NCBI RefSeq assembly: GCF_000715495.1
Contig: NZ_JNLX01000183.1
Coordinates: 25,575 to 89,574, forward strand
Direction of reading: 5' to 3'
Origin: Hymenobacter sp. IS2118
GTDB lineage: Bacteria; Bacteroidota; Bacteroidia; Cytophagales; Hymenobacteraceae
Length of the DNA stretch: 64,000 nucleotides
Under the pieces are notes generated by a model. That model was not told the origin of the DNA and made no database searches. It saw only the letters and a list, made by a program, of their open reading frames with translations. A program made the translations under genes and the position numbers. Positions 1 to 8,756 of the stretch are shown here, piece by piece. The stretch's first letter is position 1. Each line of letters opens with the position of its first letter.

Positions 1-3000
1 GCTTTGCAGGGAATCCTGCAAGGCCTTCTTATCCGCCTTTTCCTCCTTGCGCTGCTCTTTCCGCTGCTCCTTTATTTCGGGTGGCAGCTTGGCAAACAGC
101 TCTTTCAGGTTGTCATATTCGCGCTGGAACACCAGGGCCGCGCCCGTTTTGATGAGCTGACCATCGATGTCCTCGTAGGCGTTCTGGCGGAAGGCGCGCA
201 GGCGCAGGCGGCCGTCGCGCAGAATGCTGTACTCGATGCTGATGTCGCCGGCGAAATTGCTAGCCGAGCTGCTACCCTGCGTGGCCTGCGAGCCCGCACC
301 ACCCAAGGGAATGTCGGTGCCGAGGCGCACGGAAAGGCGATTGTTGAGGAACTGGCGCTTCACGGCCACGTTCAGGTCGGTGCGGCTTTTGGCGGTACCG
401 CTGCTGTAGTCGGCCTGGTTGGTCACGCCCAGGTCGAGGCCCAGGCCGGAGAGGTATTTGCCGGTCAGGTTGTTGAGCTGGTCGGTGAGCACGGCGCTGG
501 CCGAGCCGCGCAGCTGCGAGGCCACGAAGCTTTCGCTGGCGCTGCTCTCAAACGGGTTCTGCTGCAGGAAGCGGCCCAGAATCAGCAGCGAAAACACCTG
601 CTTGCTCTGCTCCGATGTCTGGTTGGGCTGGCGCAGCTGGGCCAGCTTGGCATCCACTTGCCCACTGAGCGCGCCGCGCTGGTTTTCGGGCAGGGTAATA
701 TCGAAGCCAATGAGGGGCTGGCTGAGCTGTTCGGTCACCTTCAACTCCACGTCGAAGGGGAGGGTATTGCGGGCCGTTGTGTTGGCCACGGCGTTGTCAA
801 GGCCCTGGCCGGCCAGTAGGTCGGCGGGCGCGGCTTCCACCTTATACACGGCGGTCACGTCGAGCTCGGCATTGTAAGGGTCGCCGCTCCACGTCAGGCT
901 GGAGCCGGGCCGGATGCTGAAATCGCGCGAAGCCAGGTCGTAGAGCGAGAGATGGTAGGCGCCGCTGGCCACCTCCAGCCGGCCACTGAGCGTGATGGTG
1001 CCCGTGGGGTCGATGTTGGTGTTGAGCGTGCCGTTGGCGCGCACCTCCAGGTTGTCGCCGCTGATGGGGTCGATAATAATGGTAACGGGCGTCTCGTCGG
1101 TCACCGTCACCACGGCCGTGATGTCGTAGCCGGAGGCGGTTTTCACCGTGTCCAACGCCAGTTGGCGCTGCAGCATGGTATCCACGGGCGCGCTCTTGTC
1201 AATCCACTCCACAATGCCTTCCGAATCCACCTTGTTGGCCTCCGTGCCCGGCGACTCGATGGTAAGGTTGGAGCCATCCACCACCGTCACGTTGGTGTCG
1301 ATTTTGAGCAGCTCCAACGGGCCGGTCAGGCGGGTGCGGGAGTCCACTATCAGCTTGCCATAGAACAGCGGGTTGTTTTTGCGGGTACTGTTCACGGCCG
1401 TGAAATTGTCGGTAGTAGCCGTGAGGTCAAAGGCGTAGTTGATAAAGTCCTTGGTCAGCAGGTAGCCATTGGCCACGGCCTTGTTGTCGGCCGAGTCGCG
1501 CACCGTGAAGTTCTCAAACTTGATGCCTTGCTCATCAAACGTCAACTCCTGGCCGGGCAGGCGGTAGAGCGCGCCCAACTGGGTCACGGCAAACGCGGCA
1601 TCGGGCGAGGTGGTGAGCACGCCGCGTACCACCGGCGCTGCGGGGGCGCCCCGCACCGTGAGCTGCCCGCGCGCGTAGCCCGCCGCCCGCTCCAGCTGCC
1701 CGAGCGAAAACGCCTGGGCCAGACGGAGTTGCAGGCGCTGGGCGTCTACGGTTAGGTTCAGGGGGGCGTTGCTGTCAGCCTGGTAGTAGCCGGTCACGCG
1801 CACGTCGTTGCCTTCGCCGCCAATGGAGCCGCTCTCGCCGCCGGTTAGGCGGGCGTCGATGTCATAGCGGTTGGGCGTTGGGTTGGTGGCATTCACGGCA
1901 ATGTCGCCGATGATGGCCTTCTGGAAGGTCAGGCCCTTAATGGTGGCATCGGCGGTGAAAGCCAGGTTCTCCTTGCCGAGGTTGCGCAACTCGGCCGTGC
2001 CGTTGAGCGTGCCGGCCAGCAGGGAGTCGGACTGCTGCACGGCCTTGGCCAACTCAGCCAGGTCGAAATTGGTGAACGTGACGCCGAGTGGGGAGGTGGC
2101 CACGGCCGGGTTCTGGCTTTGCACGGCCAGCGAGCTGCGGCCGTTGGTCAGGTTGAGGCCGTCGGCCACCACCGCGCCGGTGGGGTAGTAGCGCACGTAG
2201 TTGTTGATGCCGGCGGTCCAGTTTTCATAGTTGATTACCTGCTCCGGCGCGGCCGAAAACTGGTACACCACGTCGCCGTTGCGGCCGGGCGGGGTCAGCT
2301 CCTGCAGAGTGCCGGCCACCGCCAGTCGCTCGCGGCTGGCCGAGTCGCCGAGGATGGCCACGCGGGTAAATACCTTGTTGTCGGCCACGTTGCCGATGAT
2401 GCTGGGCCGGCGCAGCTTGAGCGTTGTGTCCTGGGCGGCCTGCGCCAGCCGCAGGCCATAGTCCAGCTTGGCAGGGTCCGAATCAACGGCCAGCTTCAAC
2501 GAGTCTATCCGGTAGTTGGCGTAGCGAATGACGGGAATGCTGGTGTTGGCCGTGAGGCGGGCGGCCTGCCGCGAGTAGTCGCCGCTGAGTGTGAAGGGCG
2601 AAATCTCCTTCAAATCGGGCACCAGCTTGGTAGCCAGCTTGGGGTCTTTCAGCTGGAGCGAGTAGGTGAAGCGGCGGTCGGCGGCACTGGCCACGTAGCG
2701 CACGCCGGGCAGGTCGAAATAGCGGTCGATGTGCTGCTGCAATTCGGTGGCCAGGTTCCCGAGGCGCACGTTGCCGTCAATGAGCACATTGGCAATGTCG
2801 GAGGTGATGACGGCCAGCGTGCGGTTGGCATTCTGCACGATGCGGCCGTTGAGCGAATCAAGCGGAAACCGCTGATTGTCGCGCACAATCACAATTTTGG
2901 TCCCGCTGAACGTGCCGTTGATGGTGTTCAAATCGGAGCCGCGCAGGTTGGCCACCAGGTCGCCCTGCACGCGCAGGTCGCCGCCGGTATAAAAGCCCAG

Positions 3001-5190
3001 CGCCGTGAGGTTGGCCCCGCGCAGATTCAGCTTGGTTACCTCGTAGGTGGGGTTGTTGGCGTCGCGCAGGTTCACCACGGCGGTCAGGTCCAGGTCGAGG
3101 TTGGGGTCATCCTTGCTGCTGGCGTTGATGACGTAGCGGTTGCGGTCGAGGTCCACAGTAGCCTTCACGCCCTTGTAGGTGTAGCCGTTGTAGCGGGCGC
3201 TCTGCACGGTGGCGTTCACCTGGCCCACCAAGGTGGCGGGGTCCTGCAAATTGCCAGTGGCGTTGATGCGGCCCGTGGCCGTGACGCGCCCAATGGTGGG
3301 GTCCTTGAGCAGCTTGCCAAAGTCGAACCCTTTCACCGCAAAGGTGCCCACCAGCGGCTGCCGGCCATTGGCCTGGGCCTTGCCGATGTTGCCGCTAAAG
3401 GCCAGGTCGCCGTAGCTGGTACGGGCCTGCAGGTTGGTGTTGAACTGCAGCGTGGTGGGGTAGCCCTTGAACGTGCCGCTGACGGCGAACGTGGGCGGGA
3501 TGCTGATGTTGTCGGGAATGCTGCCCTTGGGCGCTAGGCTGAGAATGTCGGCCCGCGACGAGCTGAACTGCCGCAAGTCGGCGTCTACGTACAGCCGCCC
3601 GTCCACTTCCGGCAGGCCCAGGATGCGGATGCGGGGCGCCTTCAGCACGGTATTGCGCAGGCCCACAAACTCGAAGTTGCGAATGGATAGGTCGCCCACG
3701 CGGCCCGCAATCTGTCCGTTCACCAGCACGCTCTGGTTGGGGCCGGTGTTGAAGGGCGGCGTGCCGGCCAGGTCCGGCGCCAGATACAGTATGTCGCGGA
3801 AACCCAGGCGCACGTCGCGCAAATCACCCTCAATCTTAAGCTGGCCCAGCTTTTTGGTGTTGCTCAGGGCCGCCAGGCTTTCGTAGCCAATGGCCAGTTT
3901 GCGCCGAATGCGGGTGTGCGGTGTAATCAGGTCGAGGCTGTCGAGGCGAATCTGCACCGAGTCGTACACCACGTTGGCGCGCCACGACGTGATTTTGAAG
4001 CCGCTCTTTTCGTTGCCGGCCAGGTTATCTACCTTGGCCGTGGTGCGGTTTTCGGTGTAGCTAAGGTCGCGCGTGTTCAGCACGAGGTCCGTGAAAGCAA
4101 GGTGGTTGTAGTCCATCGCCGGTAGGCGGGTCTTCTGCGCGGGCTCATTGAAGTTGTCGAATTTCACCGCCAGCCCGCTGATGTCGGACTCGTTCAACGT
4201 CACCTTCCAGGCCATGCGCTCGCCGGTGGCAGCCTTATTCTGGTCGGCGGCCTCGTCCAGCTTGCGCACCACTTCGGCGGGGTTCACCACCCGCTCTTCT
4301 ACCGGCACGTCCTGGTTCTGGGCGTAGGCGAAAGTGGTGTTTTTGAGCGTGAGCTTATTCAGCGCCACCACTTCTTTTTGCAGGTCGATGTTGTCGGCCG
4401 TAATGTCGGCCAAGCCAATATTGGTGCTGATGTACTGGCCCGACGGCGCGTTCTTGTACACAAAGCCCACGCTGTCGAGCGTGGCACGGTTCAGGCCGAA
4501 CTGTACTGAAATCGGCTCGGTGGGGGCGGGGTCGTCCACTTCCGGGGCCGTTTTGGTTTGCACGATGCTGATGGCCGCACGGCGCAGCGTGGCGTTATCC
4601 ACTTTATAGATGGAGTTATCCACATCCACCTCGTCCATGTTGGCCGTGAATTCGCCAATCCGGGCCCGGATGTCGGAACCGGTTATCTCATCGAGCTGGG
4701 TAAAATAAACGTTGGTGAGCCGGGCCTTGCCGATGTCGTACTTCAGAGCCGAGGCCGTTGTGTCGACCGGCGCGGTGGGGTCGGTGAAGGCATCAACGAT
4801 GAAGTCATAGTTGTTCACCGAATCGGGCTCGGTGCGGGTCAGGCGCACGCGGCCGTCGTTCAGCTCCACATTCGAAATATTGACTTCGGAACGCAGCAGG
4901 GCCCAGATATCCAGGTCCACCCCCAGGTGCCCCACCGATACCAGCGTGTCGCGCTGCTGGTCGGCCAGGTACACATCGTCGAAGTTGATGGCGTGGCGGA
5001 AGTCGGTGCGAAATTTCCCGATGCGAACGTCCGTTTTTAGCTTGTCGCGCAGGTAGCCTTCAGCCCGGCGAGCCACAAAATCCTGCCCGGAAGGAAACTG
5101 AAGGAACACCACTACTCCAATAAGTAGAAGCAGAACCAGAGCTAAAAGCCCCAGAAAACCGTAAAGGGCACGACGCAGAAAAGTGGACAA
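1..5190 (-). CDS. TamB-family (DUF490) translocation/assembly module protein, 3' end outside window
   Basis: The reverse strand is open in one frame from the window edge to about 5190, giving about 1730 codons before truncation. The N-terminus has one membrane anchor (FLGLLALVLLLLIGVVVFL), followed by FPSGQDFVARRAEGYLRDKL, the usual AsmA/TamB-type opening. The rest is a long run of beta-strand-rich segments. The last ~450 residues look like the TamB C-terminal domain, with segments such as NLEVRANGTLNTNIDPTG and a late run around LLILGRFLQQNPF. TamB-like proteins span the periplasm and help move lipids or proteins to the outer membrane; that role is inferred from the family. No in-frame ATG exists between the upstream stop (about 5322) and the membrane segment. 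TTG at 5190 is the best start, with TTG or ATT codons upstream as alternatives. The gene is divergent from the glucanotransferase. Confidence 0.85.
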   Translation of the reverse strand, partial: MSTFLRRALYGFLGLLALVLLLLIGVVVFLQFPSGQDFVARRAEGYLRDKLKTDVRIGKFRTDFRHAINFDDVYLADQQRDTLVSVGHLGVDLDIWALLRSEVNISNVELNDGRVRLTRTEPDSVNNYDFIVDAFTDPTAPVDTTASALKYDIGKARLTNVYFTQLDEITGSDIRARIGEFTANMDEVDVDNSIYKVDNATLRRAAISIVQTKTAPEVDDPAPTEPISVQFGLNRATLDSVGFVYKNAPSGQYISTNIGLADITADNIDLQKEVVALNKLTLKNTTFAYAQNQDVPVEERVVNPAEVVRKLDEAADQNKAATGERMAWKVTLNESDISGLAVKFDNFNEPAQKTRLPAMDYNHLAFTDLVLNTRDLSYTENRTTAKVDNLAGNEKSGFKITSWRANVVYDSVQIRLDSLDLITPHTRIRRKLAIGYESLAALSNTKKLGQLKIEGDLRDVRLGFRDILYLAPDLAGTPPFNTGPNQSVLVNGQIAGRVGDLSIRNFEFVGLRNTVLKAPRIRILGLPEVDGRLYVDADLRQFSSSRADILSLAPKGSIPDNISIPPTFAVSGTFKGYPTTLQFNTNLQARTSYGDLAFSGNIGKAQANGRQPLVGTFAVKGFDFGKLLKDPTIGRVTATGRINATGNLQDPATLVGQVNATVQSARYNGYTYKGVKATVDLDRNRYVINASSKDDPNLDLDLTAVVNLRDANNPTYEVTKLNLRGANLTALGFYTGGDLRVQGDLVANLRGSDLNTINGTFSGTKIVIVRDNQRFPLDSLNGRIVQNANRTLAVITSDIANVLIDGNVRLGNLATELQQHIDRYFDLPGVRYVASAADRRFTYSLQLKDPKLATKLVPDLKEISPFTLSGDYSRQAARLTANTSIPVIRYANYRIDSLKLAVDSDPAKLDYGLRLAQAAQDTTLKLRRPSIIGNVADNKVFTRVAILGDSASRERLAVAGTLQELTPPGRNGDVVYQFSAAPEQVINYENWTAGINNYVRYYPTGAVVADGLNLTNGRSSLAVQSQNPAVATSPLGVTFTNFDLAELAKAVQQSDSLLAGTLNGTAELRNLGKENLAFTADATIKGLTFQKAIIGDIAVNATNPTPNRYDIDARLTGGESGSIGGEGNDVRVTGYYQADSNAPLNLTVDAQRLQLRLAQAFSLGQLERAAGYARGQLTVRGAPAAPVVRGVLTTSPDAAFAVTQLGALYRLPGQELTFDEQGIKFENFTVRDSADNKAVANGYLLTKDFINYAFDLTATTDNFTAVNSTRKNNPLFYGKLIVDSRTRLTGPLELLKIDTNVTVVDGSNLTIESPGTEANKVDSEGIVEWIDKSAPVDTMLQRQLALDTVKTASGYDITAVVTVTDETPVTIIIDPISGDNLEVRANGTLNTNIDPTGTITLSGRLEVASGAYHLSLYDLASRDFSIRPGSSLTWSGDPYNAELDVTAVYKVEAAPADLLAGQGLDNAVANTTARNTLPFDVELKVTEQLSQPLIGFDITLPENQRGALSGQVDAKLAQLRQPNQTSEQSKQVFSLLILGRFLQQNPFESSASESFVASQLRGSASAVLTDQLNNLTGKYLSGLGLDLGVTNQADYSSGTAKSRTDLNVAVKRQFLNNRLSVRLGTDIPLGGAGSQATQGSSSASNFAGDISIEYSILRDGRLRLRAFRQNAYEDIDGQLIKTGAALVFQREYDNLKELFAKLPPEIKEQRKEQRKEEKADKKALQDSLQS

Positions 5191-5320
5191 AGCAGAAGGG
5201 GGTAAGCAGCAAACATAACAGGGCGCGTACCCCAAACGCAAAATGTCCGGCCGGGGTTGGCAATCCTTCGTATCCAGGATTATATAAAAATGCCTGATGC
5301 GGGCTGTAAGGCACTGGCCT

Positions 5321-5328
5321 TATCTTGC
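5321..5328 (+). promoter_or_regulatory. Probable -7 element (imperfect TAnnTTTG)
   Basis: TATCTTGC lies 22 nt before the ATG at 5350. It is one T short of the Bacteroidota -7 consensus TAnnTTTG. Position and direction fit transcription of the glucanotransferase gene. No clear -33 TTG is seen. Confidence 0.35.
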
Positions 5329-5349
5329 ACCCCCAAACCCACCGATTGC

Positions 5350-8127
5350 ATGATAATACGTTTTTCCTTGCCCTACCGTACCGTGCTCGGGCAGCGGTTA
5401 GCCGTGTGCGGCTCACACCCCGCCCTCGGCAGCTGGCAGCTGGCCACCGCGGCCCCTATGCACTACGACGAAGCCACCGGCTGCTGGCAATACGAGCTGA
5501 CCGTGGCCGACGCGACCGGCGAGCAGTCGCTTACCTACAAGTACGTGTTGCTTGATGCCAACACCGGTGGCGAGCACTGGGAGTTTGGCCCCAACCGCGC
5601 GGTGGCCTACCACGCCGCCCAGGCCCCGCGCCTGCACCTGGCCGATTACTGGCGCGCGCCCGCCCAACCCGAAAACGAGCTGCTGACCGCCGCGTTCACC
5701 AAGGCGCTGTTTCGGCGTGTATCATTGGCACCTGCCGCCCCGGCCGCCAAGGGTAAAAAAGCGAAATCAACTCCTGCCGGTTCCGCCAGCTCCGCAAAGG
5801 CGCCCGCCGCCGGCGAAACGCTTTTCCGGCTCCTGGCGCCGCGCGTCGAGCCTCAGCAGCAGCTCTGCATCCTCGGCTCCGACCCGGCGCTGGGCGCCTG
5901 GGATAACACCAAAGCCCTCGTGCTGGCCGATGGCGAGTACCCCACCTGGGCAGCGGCCGTGCGGCTGGCCAAGCCAGAGGTGGAAGGCTTCTATAAATAT
6001 GCCATTTGGGATGCGCGGGCCGGCCACGCCCTGGCGATGGAAGGCGGCGAAAACCGCCGGGTGCCCGCCACCACCGACCAAACGGCCGCCCGCGTTTTCA
6101 ACGACGAAGCCTACCGGTACCCCGATGCCTGGCGCGGCGCCGGCGTGGCCCTGCCCGTCTTTGCCATGCGCAGTGAGCAGGGCCTCGGGGTAGGGGAATT
6201 CTCCGACCTGAAGCTGCTGACCGACTGGGCCGTGCAAACCGGCCTGAAACTGGTGCAGATTCTGCCCATCAACGACACTACGGCCACCCACACCTGGGTC
6301 GATTCGTACCCGTACGCGGCCATTTCGGTGTTTGCCCTGCACCCGCAGTTTATCCACCTCGAAGGCATTGCCGCGCTCAAAGATAAGAAAGCCGCTAAGG
6401 AGCTGGCCCAACTCAAGCAGGAGCTGAACGCCCGGGACTTTGTGGACTACGAGCCGGTGATGAACGCCAAGTGGAAGTTTCTGAAGCTGCTCTATCAGCA
6501 GGAGAAAAAAGCTTTCCTGGCCGACGCCGCGTACCGCGAATTCTACGCCAGCCAGGCCGAATGGCTGGTGCCCTACGCTGCTTTTTCGGCCCTGCGCGAC
6601 CGGTTTGGCACGGCCGATTTCCAGCAGTGGCCCGCTGAGTTCCGGACCCCGCCCAACCTGGATGAGCTGACTGCCGAAACCGCCGCCGACTACGATGAAT
6701 TCGGCCTGTTCTTCTTCGTGCAGTTCCACCTCGACCAGCAGCTGCTCGCCGCCGTGGACTACGCCCGCGGCCGCGGCGTGGTGCTGAAAGGCGACCTGCC
6801 CATCGGCATCTACCGCCACTCCGTAGATGCCTGGACCCAGCCCGAGCTCTACCACATGGACCGCCAGGCCGGCGCCCCACCCGATGATTTCTCCACCACC
6901 GGCCAGAACTGGCGCTTCCCCACCTACAACTGGGAGCGCATGGCCGCGGACGACTACAAGTGGTGGAAGCAGCGCATGGGTCACCTCAGCCGCTACTTCG
7001 ACACCCTGCGCATCGACCATATTCTGGGCTTTTTCCGCATCTGGGAAATGCCCATCGAGTCGGTGGAAGGCTTGCTGGGGCACTTTTCGCCCGCGCTGCC
7101 CCTGCACCGGCACGAGATTGAGCGCCGCCTGGGCTGGTTTGATTACAGCCGCCTCTGCGAGCCTTACATCCGCTGGCATATGCTCCAGGCTATCTTTCAG
7201 GGCGAGGCAGAGGCCGTGTTCAATGAGTATCTGTACGATGCCAGCTACGGCCGCATTCACCTCAAAGCGGCGGTGGACGACCAGCGCAAAATTGAGGCCT
7301 GCATTGCCGCCAAAGTGGCCGCCGAACCCGCGCACGCCGACTATTTCGCCTGGCTGCAAAAAGGCCTGTTCCAGCTCGTGAACGAGGTGCTGTTCGTGCC
7401 TGCCGGCGACGATTTCTACCACCCGCGCATTACCCTAAATAAGAGCTACTCATTCCGGGAGTTGTACTCCGACGATGACCGTCGCCGTCTCTACGACGAC
7501 ATTTACGTGGACTTTTTCTTCCGCCGCCACGAGGAATTCTGGCGTCAGCAGGGCCTGGTGAAGCTGCCGCCCGTGCGCTATGCCACCAACATGCTCATCT
7601 GCGGCGAGGACCTGGGCATGGTGCCCGCCTCGGTGCCCGGCGTGATGAAGGAGCTGGGCATTCTGGGCCTGAACGTGCAGCGCATGCCCGCCAACCCCGA
7701 AACCGAGTTCAGCCATCCCAACGATGCTGCCTACCTGAGCGTGGTGACGCCTAGCAGCCACGACACCAGCACCGTGCGCGGCTGGTGGGAAGAAGACCGG
7801 GTGCGTACCCAGCGCTTCTTCGAAACCATTCTGGGCCACTGGCGCGAAGTGGCACCGTTCTACTGCGAGCCGTGGGTAGCGCGCGAAATCCTGGTGCAGC
7901 ACCTGCATTCACCCGCCATGTGGGCCATTTTCCCGCTCCAGGATTTGTTGGCTATGGACAGTGGCCTGCGCCGCGCCAATCCGCACGACGAGCAAATCAA
8001 CGTGCCCAGCAACCCCACCCATTTCTGGAAGTACCGCCTGCACCTGCCCCTTGAAGAGTTGGTGGAAGCCGTGGGCTTCAACGAGCCACTGCGGGCCCTG
8101 GTGAAAGCCAGCGGCCGCGACTCATAA
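5350..8127 (+). CDS. malQ: 4-alpha-glucanotransferase, DPE2 type with two N-terminal CBM20 domains
   Basis: The protein (925 aa) is an amylomaltase of family GH77, which moves alpha-1,4-glucan segments between maltodextrins or onto glycans in the cytoplasm. Two starch-binding CBM20 domains come first, at about residues 1-105 (FSLPYRTVLGQRLAVCGS) and 155-250 (LCILGSDPALGAWD). The GH77 barrel follows, with KGDLPIGIYR, the nucleophile Asp556 in RIDHILGF and the acid/base Glu753 in ICGEDLGMVP. About 200 residues separate these two catalytic residues, as in plant DPE2-like enzymes with an insertion; bacterial MalQ is shorter and lacks CBM20. ATG 5350 starts directly at the first CBM20. The open frame extends upstream to 5257, but that adds unlike sequence. 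No partner genes of glycogen metabolism lie next to it. Confidence 0.93.
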   Translation: MIIRFSLPYRTVLGQRLAVCGSHPALGSWQLATAAPMHYDEATGCWQYELTVADATGEQSLTYKYVLLDANTGGEHWEFGPNRAVAYHAAQAPRLHLADYWRAPAQPENELLTAAFTKALFRRVSLAPAAPAAKGKKAKSTPAGSASSAKAPAAGETLFRLLAPRVEPQQQLCILGSDPALGAWDNTKALVLADGEYPTWAAAVRLAKPEVEGFYKYAIWDARAGHALAMEGGENRRVPATTDQTAARVFNDEAYRYPDAWRGAGVALPVFAMRSEQGLGVGEFSDLKLLTDWAVQTGLKLVQILPINDTTATHTWVDSYPYAAISVFALHPQFIHLEGIAALKDKKAAKELAQLKQELNARDFVDYEPVMNAKWKFLKLLYQQEKKAFLADAAYREFYASQAEWLVPYAAFSALRDRFGTADFQQWPAEFRTPPNLDELTAETAADYDEFGLFFFVQFHLDQQLLAAVDYARGRGVVLKGDLPIGIYRHSVDAWTQPELYHMDRQAGAPPDDFSTTGQNWRFPTYNWERMAADDYKWWKQRMGHLSRYFDTLRIDHILGFFRIWEMPIESVEGLLGHFSPALPLHRHEIERRLGWFDYSRLCEPYIRWHMLQAIFQGEAEAVFNEYLYDASYGRIHLKAAVDDQRKIEACIAAKVAAEPAHADYFAWLQKGLFQLVNEVLFVPAGDDFYHPRITLNKSYSFRELYSDDDRRRLYDDIYVDFFFRRHEEFWRQQGLVKLPPVRYATNMLICGEDLGMVPASVPGVMKELGILGLNVQRMPANPETEFSHPNDAAYLSVVTPSSHDTSTVRGWWEEDRVRTQRFFETILGHWREVAPFYCEPWVAREILVQHLHSPAMWAIFPLQDLLAMDSGLRRANPHDEQINVPSNPTHFWKYRLHLPLEELVEAVGFNEPLRALVKASGRDS

Positions 8128-8180
8128 AGTGCGAAGCCACAGGTTTCAATAAGCCGGGTCAGGCAAGTGACTCCGTTTAG

Positions 8181-8224
8181 CCCAAACAAAAAGGCTGCCC
8201 TCATGGGCAGCCTTTTTGTTTGGG
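8181..8224. terminator. Strong bidirectional rho-independent terminator
   Basis: There is a perfect 20-bp stem, with arms 8181-8200 and 8205-8224 and a TCAT loop. The core GGCTGCCC/GGGCAGCC is flanked by A-run and T-run arms, so it has a U-tract in both directions. It lies 54 nt after the glucanotransferase stop. Confidence 0.85.
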
Positions 8225-8542
8225 GGCAGCGCCCGCGTACTGGCATGGCTCTGCCAGGCGCGAATTTCACCAGCTACCGGCAAGCGCGGGGGGCGTACCC
8301 TACCTCTTTTTCGCATTCCACTTCGTGACGAGTATAAGTCCATCAATCTCTATCCCAAATGGGACGCCCGCTTTTTTTAATGTAAGAAATTAAAAAATAA
8401 TAAAGACATTTAAAAACATAGAAGACGCTTTTGGAGCGCTTGCCATCGGTCGTTTTCGATATTCTACCCAGTTGGGCATCTCCATTGCCTTGCCGTACGG
8501 TCCCTTTCGCGTGGTTGTAAAAGCTATTCACCGAAAATCGAA

Positions 8543-8573
8543 TTGCACTATAAGCAAAACGAAAGTACCTTTG
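8543..8573 (+). promoter_or_regulatory. Bacteroidota-type promoter for the giant DUF11 gene
   Basis: TACCTTTG at 8566-8573 exactly matches the -7 consensus TAnnTTTG. A TTG at 8543-8545 lies 20 nt upstream, where a -33 TTG is expected. The start codon is 184 nt further on, an unusually long leader compared with the other promoters here. Confidence 0.6.
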
Positions 8574-8756
8574 AAGGCTGAAACTGAATGAAAGAATAAG
8601 ATGATTTTTATAAACTCTTTCTCTACTTCTACAAACACCCCTTTTTGTCACTTTTTTACGGATTCAGCACTGCCCTTTTGCCTGTTGTAAGAAGCCTCGC
8701 TGAAAATCTGCCTTAACTACAACTAACTCAACTTTTTTGCTTAATCGTTACTTCTC

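Larger units (their letters stand above)
8128..8756. other. Intergenic region between glucanotransferase and giant adhesin
   Basis: The first part holds a strong terminator hairpin (8181-8224). The second part is AT-rich and carries a -7 element at 8566, so the adhesin transcript would have a leader of about 180 nt. A 102-codon reverse frame (8343-8651) is low-complexity, with no recognisable domain or signal, and was not called. Confidence 0.6.

Noticed and set aside
2119..3537. 472-codon plus-strand frame within the TamB gene
   Set aside because: The reverse strand reads as a continuous TamB-like protein through this part; the plus frame is low-complexity Val/Gly/His-rich shadow sequence.
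5767..7422. 551-codon reverse frame within the glucanotransferase
   Set aside because: It is antisense to the GH77 catalytic domain with its active-site motifs; shadow frame.
8343..8651. 102-codon reverse frame in the intergenic region
   Set aside because: It overlaps the likely adhesin promoter, has no domain or signal peptide, and its Lys/Phe/Tyr-rich composition reflects AT-rich DNA.
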